DNA of 8,546 bases from CAIVAT01 sp037131145 (GTDB lineage Bacteria > Bacteroidota > Bacteroidia > Bacteroidales > FEN-979). The stretch is taken from positions 1 to 8,546 of the forward strand of contig JBAXRP010000199.1 in assembly GCA_037131145.1 (NCBI GenBank). Direction: 5' to 3'. The notes below the pieces were generated by a model that worked only from the letters and a program-made list of their open reading frames with translations, was not told the DNA's origin and did no database searches. Shown piece after piece: positions 1 to 7,136 of the stretch (position 1 is the first letter of the stretch; every line of letters starts with the position of its first letter). The position numbers were made by a program, and so were the translations under genes.

Positions 1-104
1 TTGGTTTTGAAACAGAATCCCGAAGGGATGACATGATTATAGATTGAAAAGATTGATTTTGAAACAGAATCCTGAAGGGATGACATGATTATTGAAAAAG
101 ATTT
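1..104 (+). repeat. End of a 52-bp tandem hairpin-repeat array (left flank)
   Basis: One full unit (9-60) and one decayed unit (61 to about 104) lie here, preceded by the last 8 bases of a further unit, so the array continues off the left edge. Each unit starts GAAACAGAATCC, carries a small hairpin (ATCCC, 3-nt loop, GGGAT; stem from 17 and from 69), then TGACATGATTAT and a GATTG-AAAA-GATTG motif. The second unit has a C-to-T change in the stem that still allows a wobble pair, and a 2-nt deletion before its TGAAAAAG stretch; it then fades into unique sequence. The same family, in the same orientation, occurs at 8268-8546. The function is unknown. Confidence 0.9.
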
Positions 105-208
105 AATGCGACTTGAGAACAATCAACTTGTTTAAAGCAGATACACAGTTTAAATAATATTAAGAACGTAAAAACCCAGACCCTAAGCGGTTGAATAATT
201 TTAAAATT
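105..208 (+). other. A/T-rich leader before the operon
   Basis: This is the only unique DNA between the left repeat array and the first gene, so the operon promoter, if inside the window, should be here. I see no convincing Bacteroidota-type promoter (TTTG near -33 and TAnnTTTG near -7) and no Shine-Dalgarno sequence. The stretch just before the first ATG is strongly A/T-rich (around 191-208), as is common where initiation does not depend on Shine-Dalgarno pairing. A weak dyad (AACAA at 118-122, TTGTT at 128-132) is probably chance. Confidence 0.4.
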
Positions 209-1087
209 ATGAATATACCCAATAGCGATTTGTCTCCAAATATCCTCCCCGACGAATGGACAATGATCCTCCGTCCGAAACGAAATTTGCTCGATGTAAA
301 CATCCGGGAGTTGTGGCAGTACCGCGACCTTATCATGCTGTTCGTAAAACGCGATTTTGTTTCCAAATTCAAACAAACGATTTTGGGTCCGCTGTGGTTT
401 ATAATCCAACCATTGCTTACAACCATTATGTTTACCATCATTTTTGGAAACATCGCCGGAATCCCCACCAACGGAATTCCGAAAATGCTGTTCTATATGG
501 CTGGTATTGTTGGTTGGACATATTTCTCAACCTGCCTGAACGACACTTCACAAACGTTCATCAAAAATGCCTCAATCTTTGGGAAGGTCTATTTTCCAAG
601 ACTTGCGCTTCCAATTTCGGTTGTTATTTCAAACCTCGTGAGCTTTGTAATCCAGTTCGTATTCCTTTGCTTTTTTCTTGCCTATTTTATGATAAGAGGA
701 TCAGATGTCAGCCCGAATATCCTTGTTTTGTGGATTCCGTTTCTTGTGCTTCTGATGGCGGGACTTGGTCTTGGTTTCGGAATCATCATCTCCTCTCTTA
801 CCACCAAATACCGCGACCTTACTCATCTTGTCTCCTTTGGGGTTAGCCTGTGGATGTATGCGACTCCCATTATTTATCCTTTGTCGGAAATTCCCGAAAA
901 ATACCGGCTTTACGTTCTTGCCAATCCCATGACGCCGGTGGTGGAAACTTTTAAAACTGCTTTGCTCGGCGTAGGACAGATAAACTACTTTCACCTTCTA
1001 TATAGCTTTTGCTTCACCATTGTCCTTCTTGCCGTAGGAATCATCATTTTCAACAAAGTTGAGAAGACCTTCATGGACACTGTTTAA
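209..1087 (+). CDS. wzm: Wzm-like ABC-2 polysaccharide exporter permease
   Basis: This is the inner-membrane subunit of an ABC-2 exporter of the Wzm/TagG/KpsM type, which moves lipid-linked polysaccharide from cytoplasm to periplasm. The 292-residue protein has a cytoplasmic N-terminus with the family-typical ELWQYRDLIMLFVKRDF, then KQTILGPLWFIIQP leading into the first membrane span. About six hydrophobic spans are visible near residues 61-81, 93-110, 136-162, 173-196, 207-224 and 262-282. The loop motif FGKVYFPR and the later ATPIIYP are also typical. Length matches the family. I start at the ATG at 209; an in-frame TTG at 191 would add six residues, but neither has a Shine-Dalgarno sequence and ATG is the simpler choice. 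The ATPase partner follows after 47 nt. The family call is firm; the exact glycan (O-antigen, capsule or other) cannot be read from this gene. Confidence 0.95.
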   Translation: MNIPNSDLSPNILPDEWTMILRPKRNLLDVNIRELWQYRDLIMLFVKRDFVSKFKQTILGPLWFIIQPLLTTIMFTIIFGNIAGIPTNGIPKMLFYMAGIVGWTYFSTCLNDTSQTFIKNASIFGKVYFPRLALPISVVISNLVSFVIQFVFLCFFLAYFMIRGSDVSPNILVLWIPFLVLLMAGLGLGFGIIISSLTTKYRDLTHLVSFGVSLWMYATPIIYPLSEIPEKYRLYVLANPMTPVVETFKTALLGVGQINYFHLLYSFCFTIVLLAVGIIIFNKVEKTFMDTV

Positions 1088-1134
1088 CGATTTACAGGTA
1101 AATTAACTATTTCATTCAGCGAAAACTTTTCAAA

Positions 1135-2391
1135 ATGCCGCATGTTGTTATAAAACTCGAAAACGTATCCAAGCAATACAGGCTGGGAAATGTAGGAACC
1201 GGAACATTAAGTCATGACCTTAACCGCTTTTTTGCAAAAGCGCTCGGAAAGGATGACCCGACGATGAAAGTTGGGGTATCGAACCGGCTTGATACCGTGG
1301 ATGGCCGCTATGTGTGGGCATTGAAGGATATCAACCTCGAAATCTGCGACGGCGAGGTGCTCGGGATCGTTGGAAAAAACGGCGCCGGAAAATCAACCCT
1401 CCTGAAACTTATGTCGCGGGTTACTTCACCTTCCACGGGGGAAATAAAAATTAAAGGGCGAATTGCCAGTTTACTCGAAGTTGGAACCGGCTTTCATCCC
1501 GAACTTACCGGTAAGGAAAATATTTATCTCAATGGCGCCATCCTCGGAATGACCAAAAAGGAGATCAGTTCCAAATTCGATGAAATCGTTGAGTTTTCGG
1601 GCGTTAAAAAATATGTTGACACACCTGTAAAACGCTATTCATCGGGCATGTATGTTCGCCTCGCTTTTGCCGTTGCCGCCCATCTCGAACCGGAAATACT
1701 GATTGTTGATGAGGTTCTTGCAGTTGGCGACGCTGAATTTCAAAAGAAGGCAATTGGGAAAATGCAGTCGGTTTCCCGCAGCGGACGCACTGTGCTGTTC
1801 GTCAGTCATAACCTTACCGCCGTTGAACAACTATGCACCAAAGGCGTGTTGATGCAAAACGGTATGTTGAATATGGAAGGTAAAGTGCATGATATTACCT
1901 CCGCCTACAAGCAAATGTCGGTGGATGAGAACGATCTGCGCAGAAGCGGCACGCGGGTCATGGAATTTCTCGAATACAAGATGACCGGGCTAAACGGCAA
2001 AGCCATTGATGAAGTTTTTCTTGGGGACAATTTTCTGATCACCGCAAATTTCAAGAGCAGCGAACAGATGGATCTTTGTGACATGACCCTCGATATCAGA
2101 AATGACTCCAACGAATTTATCGGTCACGTTACCAATGCCGACGACGGTTTTGAAATCAGGGACGTCACAAAAGGAAACATCAAAAGCGTTTCGGTGATGG
2201 TCAAAAATATCTGTTTTTCACCGGGAACTTACTACATTTCATTATGGCTTGGCAACTCTTATGGAACCTTCGATTACATCGAAAACTGCATCCGGTTTAC
2301 CATTAAGCAGGGCGATACCTTCATCAGGCGACCATTTCCTTTCGACAAAAGATCAAAAACCGTTCTTCAATCATCATGGAGTTATAAATAA
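1135..2391 (+). CDS. wzt: Wzt-like polysaccharide export ATPase with C-terminal glycan-binding domain
   Basis: This is the cytoplasmic ATPase that powers the Wzm permease. The 418-residue protein has a nucleotide-binding domain at about 1-255: Walker A GKNGAGKST (80-88), the Wzt/TagH-type signature YSSGMYVRLAFA (168-179) instead of LSGGQ, Walker B ILIVDEVLAVGD (188-199) and the switch histidine in SHN (H225). Between the first strand and Walker A is an insert of roughly 35 residues (about 18-55), which I associate with Bacteroidota homologues. Residues about 270-400 form the extra domain (EFLEYKMTGLNGK onward to FSPGTYYISLWLG), which matches the Wzt C-terminal immunoglobulin-like fold. In characterised systems (E. 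coli O9a, Klebsiella O12) that domain binds a terminal modification of the finished chain and gates export. Here the extra domain argues for a chain-recognising system rather than a KpsT or TagH type without it. The next gene begins within 10 nt of the stop. Confidence 0.95.
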   Translation: MPHVVIKLENVSKQYRLGNVGTGTLSHDLNRFFAKALGKDDPTMKVGVSNRLDTVDGRYVWALKDINLEICDGEVLGIVGKNGAGKSTLLKLMSRVTSPSTGEIKIKGRIASLLEVGTGFHPELTGKENIYLNGAILGMTKKEISSKFDEIVEFSGVKKYVDTPVKRYSSGMYVRLAFAVAAHLEPEILIVDEVLAVGDAEFQKKAIGKMQSVSRSGRTVLFVSHNLTAVEQLCTKGVLMQNGMLNMEGKVHDITSAYKQMSVDENDLRRSGTRVMEFLEYKMTGLNGKAIDEVFLGDNFLITANFKSSEQMDLCDMTLDIRNDSNEFIGHVTNADDGFEIRDVTKGNIKSVSVMVKNICFSPGTYYISLWLGNSYGTFDYIENCIRFTIKQGDTFIRRPFPFDKRSKTVLQSSWSYK

Positions 2392-2400
2392 TTGACCAAT

Positions 2401-3429
2401 ATGGAGCAGCAACCGTTGTTGAGCGTTCTGATGCCGGTTTATAATGGCAGAGAATTTCTGAAGCCTGCTATTGACAGTGTCTTGTCCCAGACATTCAGGG
2501 ATTTTGAACTCATTATTGTCAATGACGGTTCAACAGATGATACACAGAAGATAATTGAGGAGTACAGCGATCCGCGGATTGTTGCAATCAATCAGAAAAA
2601 CCAGGGAGTTGCGAGATCTCTGAACAATGGACTTGCCGTGGCGCGGGGAAAATATGTAAGACGACATGACGCCGATGATACTTCAACCTCAGACGCTATA
2701 AGGATTCAGATTGATTTTCTCGAATCTCATCCCGATTACATAATGGTAAGCAATCAGGTTGCTTTTATGACCACACGCGGAAAAATCGCCAGGAAATTTC
2801 GGATGCCGCATAACAGCTATTTTCAAAATCAACCTTTTCAGGATTTATCAATTGACGATTTCCAGCCCGACAATTCAAGTCCGGTGATTCATGCTACAGT
2901 TTGTTACAAGCGTAAAGAGGTGATTGAACTTGGCGGATACCGTACAGAATTTATTGTTTCAGAGGATAACGATTTGTGGATGCGAATGGTGGAAAAATAC
3001 AAAATTGCCGTTTTGAACCAGTGTAACTATTTCGTTCGGCTGCACGGTCATTCGGCAACCCAGGTACATGCCGGAAAAATCAAGCATTTCAGAAAACTTC
3101 TTTATGAATATTCGGAACAACGGCGAAAAACCGGCGCCGACCCCATCATGCGAGGCGAGCCTGTTGCGCCTCCTCCTCCTCCCGTTCAGGCAAAACAAAT
3201 TGAGCGCCCATCCGGAGGCAGATATTTCCGTGAAGATCTCGGATACATTTACAGGCTGACGCTGAATGCAAAAGATTGGTCTCAGATAAGAAAGATTGGC
3301 GGTGAAATTATTCGCGATGGCTGGAGAGATAGACGCACATGGAAATTATTGTTTTTTCCTGTTTTGGGCGACAGTTTTGTAAAATCCGGAGTAGCTGTGA
3401 AATCGTTATTCCGGGGTAAAAGCGATTAA
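2401..3429 (+). CDS. Family-2 glycosyltransferase with a proline-rich linker
   Basis: This is a GT-A fold, inverting glycosyltransferase of family GT2, expected to add a sugar from a nucleotide donor at the cytoplasmic face of the inner membrane. In the 342-residue protein, the N-terminal nucleotide-binding part runs LSVLMPVYNG (8-17) to VNDGSTDD (40-47). The metal-binding DXD is in HDADD (89-93), and the acidic acceptor-side motif is SEDNDLWMRM (187-196), where a catalytic base is expected. After the catalytic domain, at 254-262, comes EPVAPPPPPV with five consecutive prolines, then a C-terminal region of about 75 residues that I do not recognise. I start at the ATG at 2401. An in-frame TTG directly after the wzt stop (2392) would add three residues and is less likely. 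Donor and acceptor sugars cannot be inferred. Confidence 0.92.
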   Translation: MEQQPLLSVLMPVYNGREFLKPAIDSVLSQTFRDFELIIVNDGSTDDTQKIIEEYSDPRIVAINQKNQGVARSLNNGLAVARGKYVRRHDADDTSTSDAIRIQIDFLESHPDYIMVSNQVAFMTTRGKIARKFRMPHNSYFQNQPFQDLSIDDFQPDNSSPVIHATVCYKRKEVIELGGYRTEFIVSEDNDLWMRMVEKYKIAVLNQCNYFVRLHGHSATQVHAGKIKHFRKLLYEYSEQRRKTGADPIMRGEPVAPPPPPVQAKQIERPSGGRYFREDLGYIYRLTLNAKDWSQIRKIGGEIIRDGWRDRRTWKLLFFPVLGDSFVKSGVAVKSLFRGKSD

Positions 3430-3448
3430 TTTCATCAACAAAAACCAG

Positions 3449-4492
3449 ATGAATCCAAACGCTCCCCTCATATCAGTAATCATACCGAATTACAATCGAG
3501 GGAATTTGTTACAGGAAACCCTTGAATCGCTGTTGCAACAGGATTATCAGAACTGGGAGGCAATTGTGGTTGATGACGGATCAACCGACACCAGCGGACT
3601 TGTCGCAAACAGCTATTCAAAAAACGATTCGCGCATCAGGTTTTATAAAAGAGACCGGCAGCCTGCCGGAGCGCCAGTTTGCAGGAATATTGGAATCAGC
3701 CATTCCAAGGGCGACTTCCTTCTCTTTCTCGATTCCGATGATTTGCTCAAACCTTTCGCGCTTTCTCAGCGGGTTGAAACCATTGCAAAAAATCCCGAAT
3801 TTGATTTCTGGATTTTTCCAATGCTCATTTTTCGCGAAGATCCCCAAAATACTAATGTTCTGTGGAATATTGACAATGGAAAATCCGACCTTCACCGGTT
3901 CCTGATTCTTGACGCGCCGTGGCAAACTTCAGGACCCTTATGGCGAAAAAAAGCCGTTGAAAAAATTGGCGGTTTTACCGAAGGAGTTTCCTGCTGGCAG
4001 GATGTTGACTTTCATCTTAAAGCCCTCATAACCGGTTTGAAGGGAAATAAATTCTATTCGGTGCCACCCGATGTTTTATACCGGCAACATGCTACTCAAA
4101 GCATAAGTCAGGGAGAAATTAGTTCGCCTGCCAAACTGATTAGCGGCAAAGAGATTTTTACCCGCCATACAACTTCGCTGATTCCGCGCATGACTTCGGA
4201 AATCAAGGACGATCTTGCGCTGCTGGGCGGAAACATTGCCATTGGGGCGGCGAAAGCGCTTAACGCCGGTATTTGCCTGTCGGTAATCCGGTTTGGTCTC
4301 AAACACCAGATTTTTTCCATCGCGGTTGCCTGGAAACTCCTGCTAATCCAGCTTTTCTATTTTCTGCGGCTAAACCGTATATCGGCATTCGATGCACAAA
4401 TCAAGCGAATAACCCAAAAATACCGTCAGGACTCGAATATCGGCAAACACATACTCATTCACATCCCAGGAAATGGAAATAAACCCGGTTAA
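3449..4492 (+). CDS. Family-2 glycosyltransferase
   Basis: This is a second GT2 enzyme of 347 residues. Visible motifs are ISVIIPNYNRG (8-18), VVDDGSTD (40-47), the segment RQPAGAPVCRNIGI (70-83) that precedes the metal site in many O-antigen GT2 proteins, DXD in LDSDDLL (94-100), and WQDVDFHLK (183-191) as the probable catalytic-base region. The C-terminal third has a hydrophobic stretch near 288-308 (IFSIAVAWKLLLIQLFYFLRL region), which could be a membrane anchor. The ATG lies 19 nt after the previous stop, behind an A-rich stretch. The 3' end overlaps the next gene by 20 nt in another frame, so the two are probably translationally coupled. Sugar specificity is unknown. Confidence 0.92.
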   Translation: MNPNAPLISVIIPNYNRGNLLQETLESLLQQDYQNWEAIVVDDGSTDTSGLVANSYSKNDSRIRFYKRDRQPAGAPVCRNIGISHSKGDFLLFLDSDDLLKPFALSQRVETIAKNPEFDFWIFPMLIFREDPQNTNVLWNIDNGKSDLHRFLILDAPWQTSGPLWRKKAVEKIGGFTEGVSCWQDVDFHLKALITGLKGNKFYSVPPDVLYRQHATQSISQGEISSPAKLISGKEIFTRHTTSLIPRMTSEIKDDLALLGGNIAIGAAKALNAGICLSVIRFGLKHQIFSIAVAWKLLLIQLFYFLRLNRISAFDAQIKRITQKYRQDSNIGKHILIHIPGNGNKPG

Positions 4493-5456
4493 TAAGCCTC
4501 TGGTCTCGGTTATCATCCCTGTTAAAAACGGGATTGACACGCTGCAATCATGTCTCGACGGCGTCTTTCGCCAAACCCTGAGAGACAAGATAGAGGTGAT
4601 TGTAATTGATTCTGGATCCACCGACGGAACCCTTGAATTGCTGAAATGCTATCCGGTAAGAGTTCATAATCTCCCGTCAAAAGAGTTTAACCACGGCGAA
4701 ACCCGGAATCTCGGCGTACAACTATCAAAGGGAACTTTTGTGCTAATGACGGTACAGGATGCAACTCCCGCAAAGGATAACTGGATTGAGCTCATGCTGG
4801 TTCATTTTGACAATCCGGAAGTTGCCGGAGTTTGCGGTCAGCAGATCGTTCGCGCCGATTCAGATAAAAATCCGTTGCAGTGGTTTGCCCCGGCAAGCGA
4901 GGCGAAACCTGAGTTGGTACAATTTAAAGATCCTTCACAATTTACAAGCCTTCCCGGTAAAAAGCAACATAATTACTGCAACTGGGATGATGTGAATGCC
5001 ATGTACCGCAAATCGCTGAAAGAGAAAATTCCGTTTAAAAAGCTGATGTTTTCTGAAGATTCTTTATGGGCAAAGGATGCGTTATCGCAAGGTTATGCCA
5101 TTGTATATGACGCCCGCGCGCCGGTTTATCATTATCACCATCAGCAGTTCAAATTTTATTTCAAACGAACATACATCATCCTTTATCAGAACTACAAATT
5201 CTACGATTATATCAAATTCCCGAAAAATCCTTTGGTAACCGTTCCTCAGATCGTAGTGCGGATTGTCCGGAAAAAAATTCCTGTTAAACAAAAATTTGAC
5301 TGGTTGTTTTATAATTTAACTCTCGTGATAGCCGCCTGGTCGGCTGCGCTGATTTTCTCAGTGGTTGCCGGAACCCGCGGAATGAAAGGCGTTGAAGCGT
5401 CACAAAATTATTTCGTGGGATATCCGCCGCAGGGAGTTCCGGCAAAGACTAAATAA
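4473..5456 (+). CDS. Rhamnosyltransferase-like family-2 glycosyltransferase
   Basis: This 327-residue GT2 belongs to the subgroup often annotated as rhamnosyltransferases. The diagnostic stretch is FNHGETRNLG (72-81), followed by MTVQDATP (92-99) at the place where other GT2 enzymes have DXD; the usual form in this subgroup is TQDA. Other motifs are VSVIIPVKNG (11-20), VIDSGSTDGT (44-53), SEDSLWAKD (194-202) and a histidine-rich VYHYHHQQ (218-225). A hydrophobic span at about 281-299 near the C-terminus suggests membrane association. The start at 4473 lies inside the end of the previous gene, overlapping it by 20 nt; the N-terminus aligns well with the family from there, so I see no frameshift. 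The subgroup name rests on motif memory, and rhamnose as donor is a guess: no dTDP-rhamnose synthesis genes are in the window. Confidence 0.9.
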   Translation: MEINPVNKPLVSVIIPVKNGIDTLQSCLDGVFRQTLRDKIEVIVIDSGSTDGTLELLKCYPVRVHNLPSKEFNHGETRNLGVQLSKGTFVLMTVQDATPAKDNWIELMLVHFDNPEVAGVCGQQIVRADSDKNPLQWFAPASEAKPELVQFKDPSQFTSLPGKKQHNYCNWDDVNAMYRKSLKEKIPFKKLMFSEDSLWAKDALSQGYAIVYDARAPVYHYHHQQFKFYFKRTYIILYQNYKFYDYIKFPKNPLVTVPQIVVRIVRKKIPVKQKFDWLFYNLTLVIAAWSAALIFSVVAGTRGMKGVEASQNYFVGYPPQGVPAKTK

Positions 5457-5465
5457 AAACCTTCA

Positions 5466-6353
5466 ATGATGCATACAGAAAAGCCTTTAGTGAGCGTACT
5501 CATGACCACCTACAACCGCGAGAAATATCTCGATCAGGCTGTGGAGAGCGTACTTGCTTCATCTTATCAAAATTTTGAGTTGATCATTGTTGATGATCAG
5601 TCGAAAGATCGCAGTTTAACTATTGCCGAAGGTTATGCTGCCAGAGATCCACGTGTGAAAGTGGTTCTGAACGAAAAAAATCTGGGCGATTATCCCAACC
5701 GGAATAAAGCGGGCAGCCTTGCCAAAGGGAAGTATCTTAAATACGTGGACGCCGACGATATGATTTATCCCACCGGATTGGAGGTATTGGTTGCCGGGAT
5801 GGAAAAATTTCCTGAAGCAGGCTTTGGACTTGGCTCGCTTCAACAGGATAAATTCCGTATTTTTCCATTTTTGCTCACGCCTGAAGAGGCTTACAAACGC
5901 CACTATTTCGAACAGCAACTGTTTCATAAAGCTCCATTGTCGGCGATAATTCGCAAAGATGCTTTTGATGCGGTAGGTGGTTTTACAGGTCGCCGGTTTC
6001 TGGGCGATTTCGAAATGTGGCATATTCTTGCAGCCCGTTACCCCGTAGTTTTGATGCCTCACGGCATTGTATGGTATCGCGAACATGATGATCAGGAGAT
6101 GCAGAATAACCGCACCGATTTTACCGTTCCATTCAAATATCTTCAGTGCGCGGAAGAGATGATCGTCAGCGCCTCATGTCCTCTATCAGAGGCAGACCGG
6201 CAAAGAGCTCTCAAGAAGCTTCATTGGAACCAGGCAAGATATATCCTTGGCGTTGGAAAAAACCATTCCCGGAAAACCATGAGGGAGATGAAAAAATTAA
6301 CGCCGTTTTCCTATTTTCAACTATTAACATTGGCAATGAAGAAACCTGAATGA
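5466..6353 (+). CDS. Family-2 glycosyltransferase (DDQSKD variant)
   Basis: This is a 295-residue GT2 enzyme, the shortest of the five, with little beyond the catalytic domain. Motifs are VSVLMTTYNR (9-18), VDDQSKDRS (42-50) in place of the usual DDGSTD, NLGDYPNRN (72-80), the metal-binding VDADD (94-98) and GDFEMW (180-185) as the likely catalytic-base region. The Gly-to-Gln change in the nucleotide-binding loop is seen in other GT2 proteins and need not impair activity. There are two adjacent ATG codons (5466 and 5469); I take the first. The gene starts 9 nt after the previous stop and ends 3 nt before the next start, which fits one transcript. Substrates are unknown. Confidence 0.92.
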   Translation: MMHTEKPLVSVLMTTYNREKYLDQAVESVLASSYQNFELIIVDDQSKDRSLTIAEGYAARDPRVKVVLNEKNLGDYPNRNKAGSLAKGKYLKYVDADDMIYPTGLEVLVAGMEKFPEAGFGLGSLQQDKFRIFPFLLTPEEAYKRHYFEQQLFHKAPLSAIIRKDAFDAVGGFTGRRFLGDFEMWHILAARYPVVLMPHGIVWYREHDDQEMQNNRTDFTVPFKYLQCAEEMIVSASCPLSEADRQRALKKLHWNQARYILGVGKNHSRKTMREMKKLTPFSYFQLLTLAMKKPE

Positions 6354-6356
6354 CCC

Positions 6357-7136
6357 ATGAAAACAATTGGAAACATCATCAGAATTAAACTTTTGTTCAT
6401 TAAATTCCTCGCAAGTCGGATCGGGCGTTTCTTCTACTGGAACCTGCGGTTATCGCAGGCTACGCTGGGACGCGGCATTAAGATTCACTTCCCGGTTATC
6501 ATTGAAGGAAATGGCAGGCTCACGCTCGGCGACAATGTTGAACTAATGAAACGCGCAACCATTGGTTTGTCAACGGGAAGCGAGATTATCATCGGAAACG
6601 GATCGCGTATTCATCCTTCGGCAAATATCCATGCCGGAAAAGATACTATCATCAAACTTGGCGAAAAATGTTCGGCGTTGACTCATGCCGTGCTTCGCAA
6701 CGGAAAGGAAGTTGTGATGGGCAACGGCAGCTCCATATCGGGCTATTGCAATATTTTTCCAAGAGAGCCGGGGTACGATGGAAAATTCATCATGGGCGCG
6801 GGATCAAACATTGGCGACAACACAATTATTGACACCAGCGATGATGTGGTGATTGGACAACTGGTTGCCGTTGGTCCTTCGTGCATTTTTTACACACATG
6901 ACCATGATTACGAATCAAACCCGGCTGCCGCCTGGAAAGGCGGAGTTAAAACCGGAACTATCGTAATTGAAGATGGCGCCTGGGTTGGCGCGCGGGTAAC
7001 GCTGCTTCCGGGAATTACCATTGGAAAAAATGCAGTAATTGCGGCAGGATCGGTAGTAACCAAATCAGTTCCTGCCGGACAGATTTTTGCCGGGATCCCG
7101 GCAAAATCCATTAAAAAAATACATCCCGATGGCTGA
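6357..7136 (+). CDS. Left-handed beta-helix (hexapeptide) acyltransferase
   Basis: This is a 259-residue transferase of the hexapeptide-repeat superfamily (LacA/NodL/WcaF-like), which usually moves an acetyl group from acetyl-CoA to a sugar. Imperfect hexapeptide turns run from about residue 55 (LTLGDNVEL) to 235, including IIIGNGSRIHPSANI (77-91) and the C-terminal block WVGARVTLLPGITIG (209-223) to AAGSVVTKSVP and FAGIPAK (244-250), a classic family ending. THDHD (180-184) holds the probable catalytic histidine. Residues 1-35 are hydrophobic and basic (IIRIKLLFIKFLASRIGRFF region), so the enzyme may sit at the membrane. Its place among GT2 genes points to O-acylation of the glycan or its precursor, or N-acylation of an amino sugar; an acyl group other than acetyl is possible. 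The gene begins 3 nt after the previous stop, and its last 8 nt overlap the next start. Confidence 0.9.
   Translation: MKTIGNIIRIKLLFIKFLASRIGRFFYWNLRLSQATLGRGIKIHFPVIIEGNGRLTLGDNVELMKRATIGLSTGSEIIIGNGSRIHPSANIHAGKDTIIKLGEKCSALTHAVLRNGKEVVMGNGSSISGYCNIFPREPGYDGKFIMGAGSNIGDNTIIDTSDDVVIGQLVAVGPSCIFYTHDHDYESNPAAAWKGGVKTGTIVIEDGAWVGARVTLLPGITIGKNAVIAAGSVVTKSVPAGQIFAGIPAKSIKKIHPDG

Noticed and set aside
118..132. Dyad AACAA/TTGTT as an operator
   Set aside because: Five-base arms in A/T-rich DNA are expected by chance and there is no second copy.
128..159. A sigma-70-like promoter (TTGTTT, 17-nt spacer, A/T-rich -10 region)
   Set aside because: The -10 match is poor, and Bacteroidota promoters use a different consensus that is not visible here.
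191..208. TTG start for the permease gene
   Set aside because: It would add only six residues without a ribosome binding site; the ATG at 209 is preferred, though the TTG cannot be excluded.
256..846. A 196-codon open frame inside the permease gene
   Set aside because: It lies in another frame of a clear membrane-protein gene and its translation shows no domain or sensible composition.
7087..7128. TTG start for the last GT2 inside the acyltransferase gene
   Set aside because: The extension has no family similarity, and the ATG at 7129 gives a normal GT2 N-terminus and a classic short overlap.
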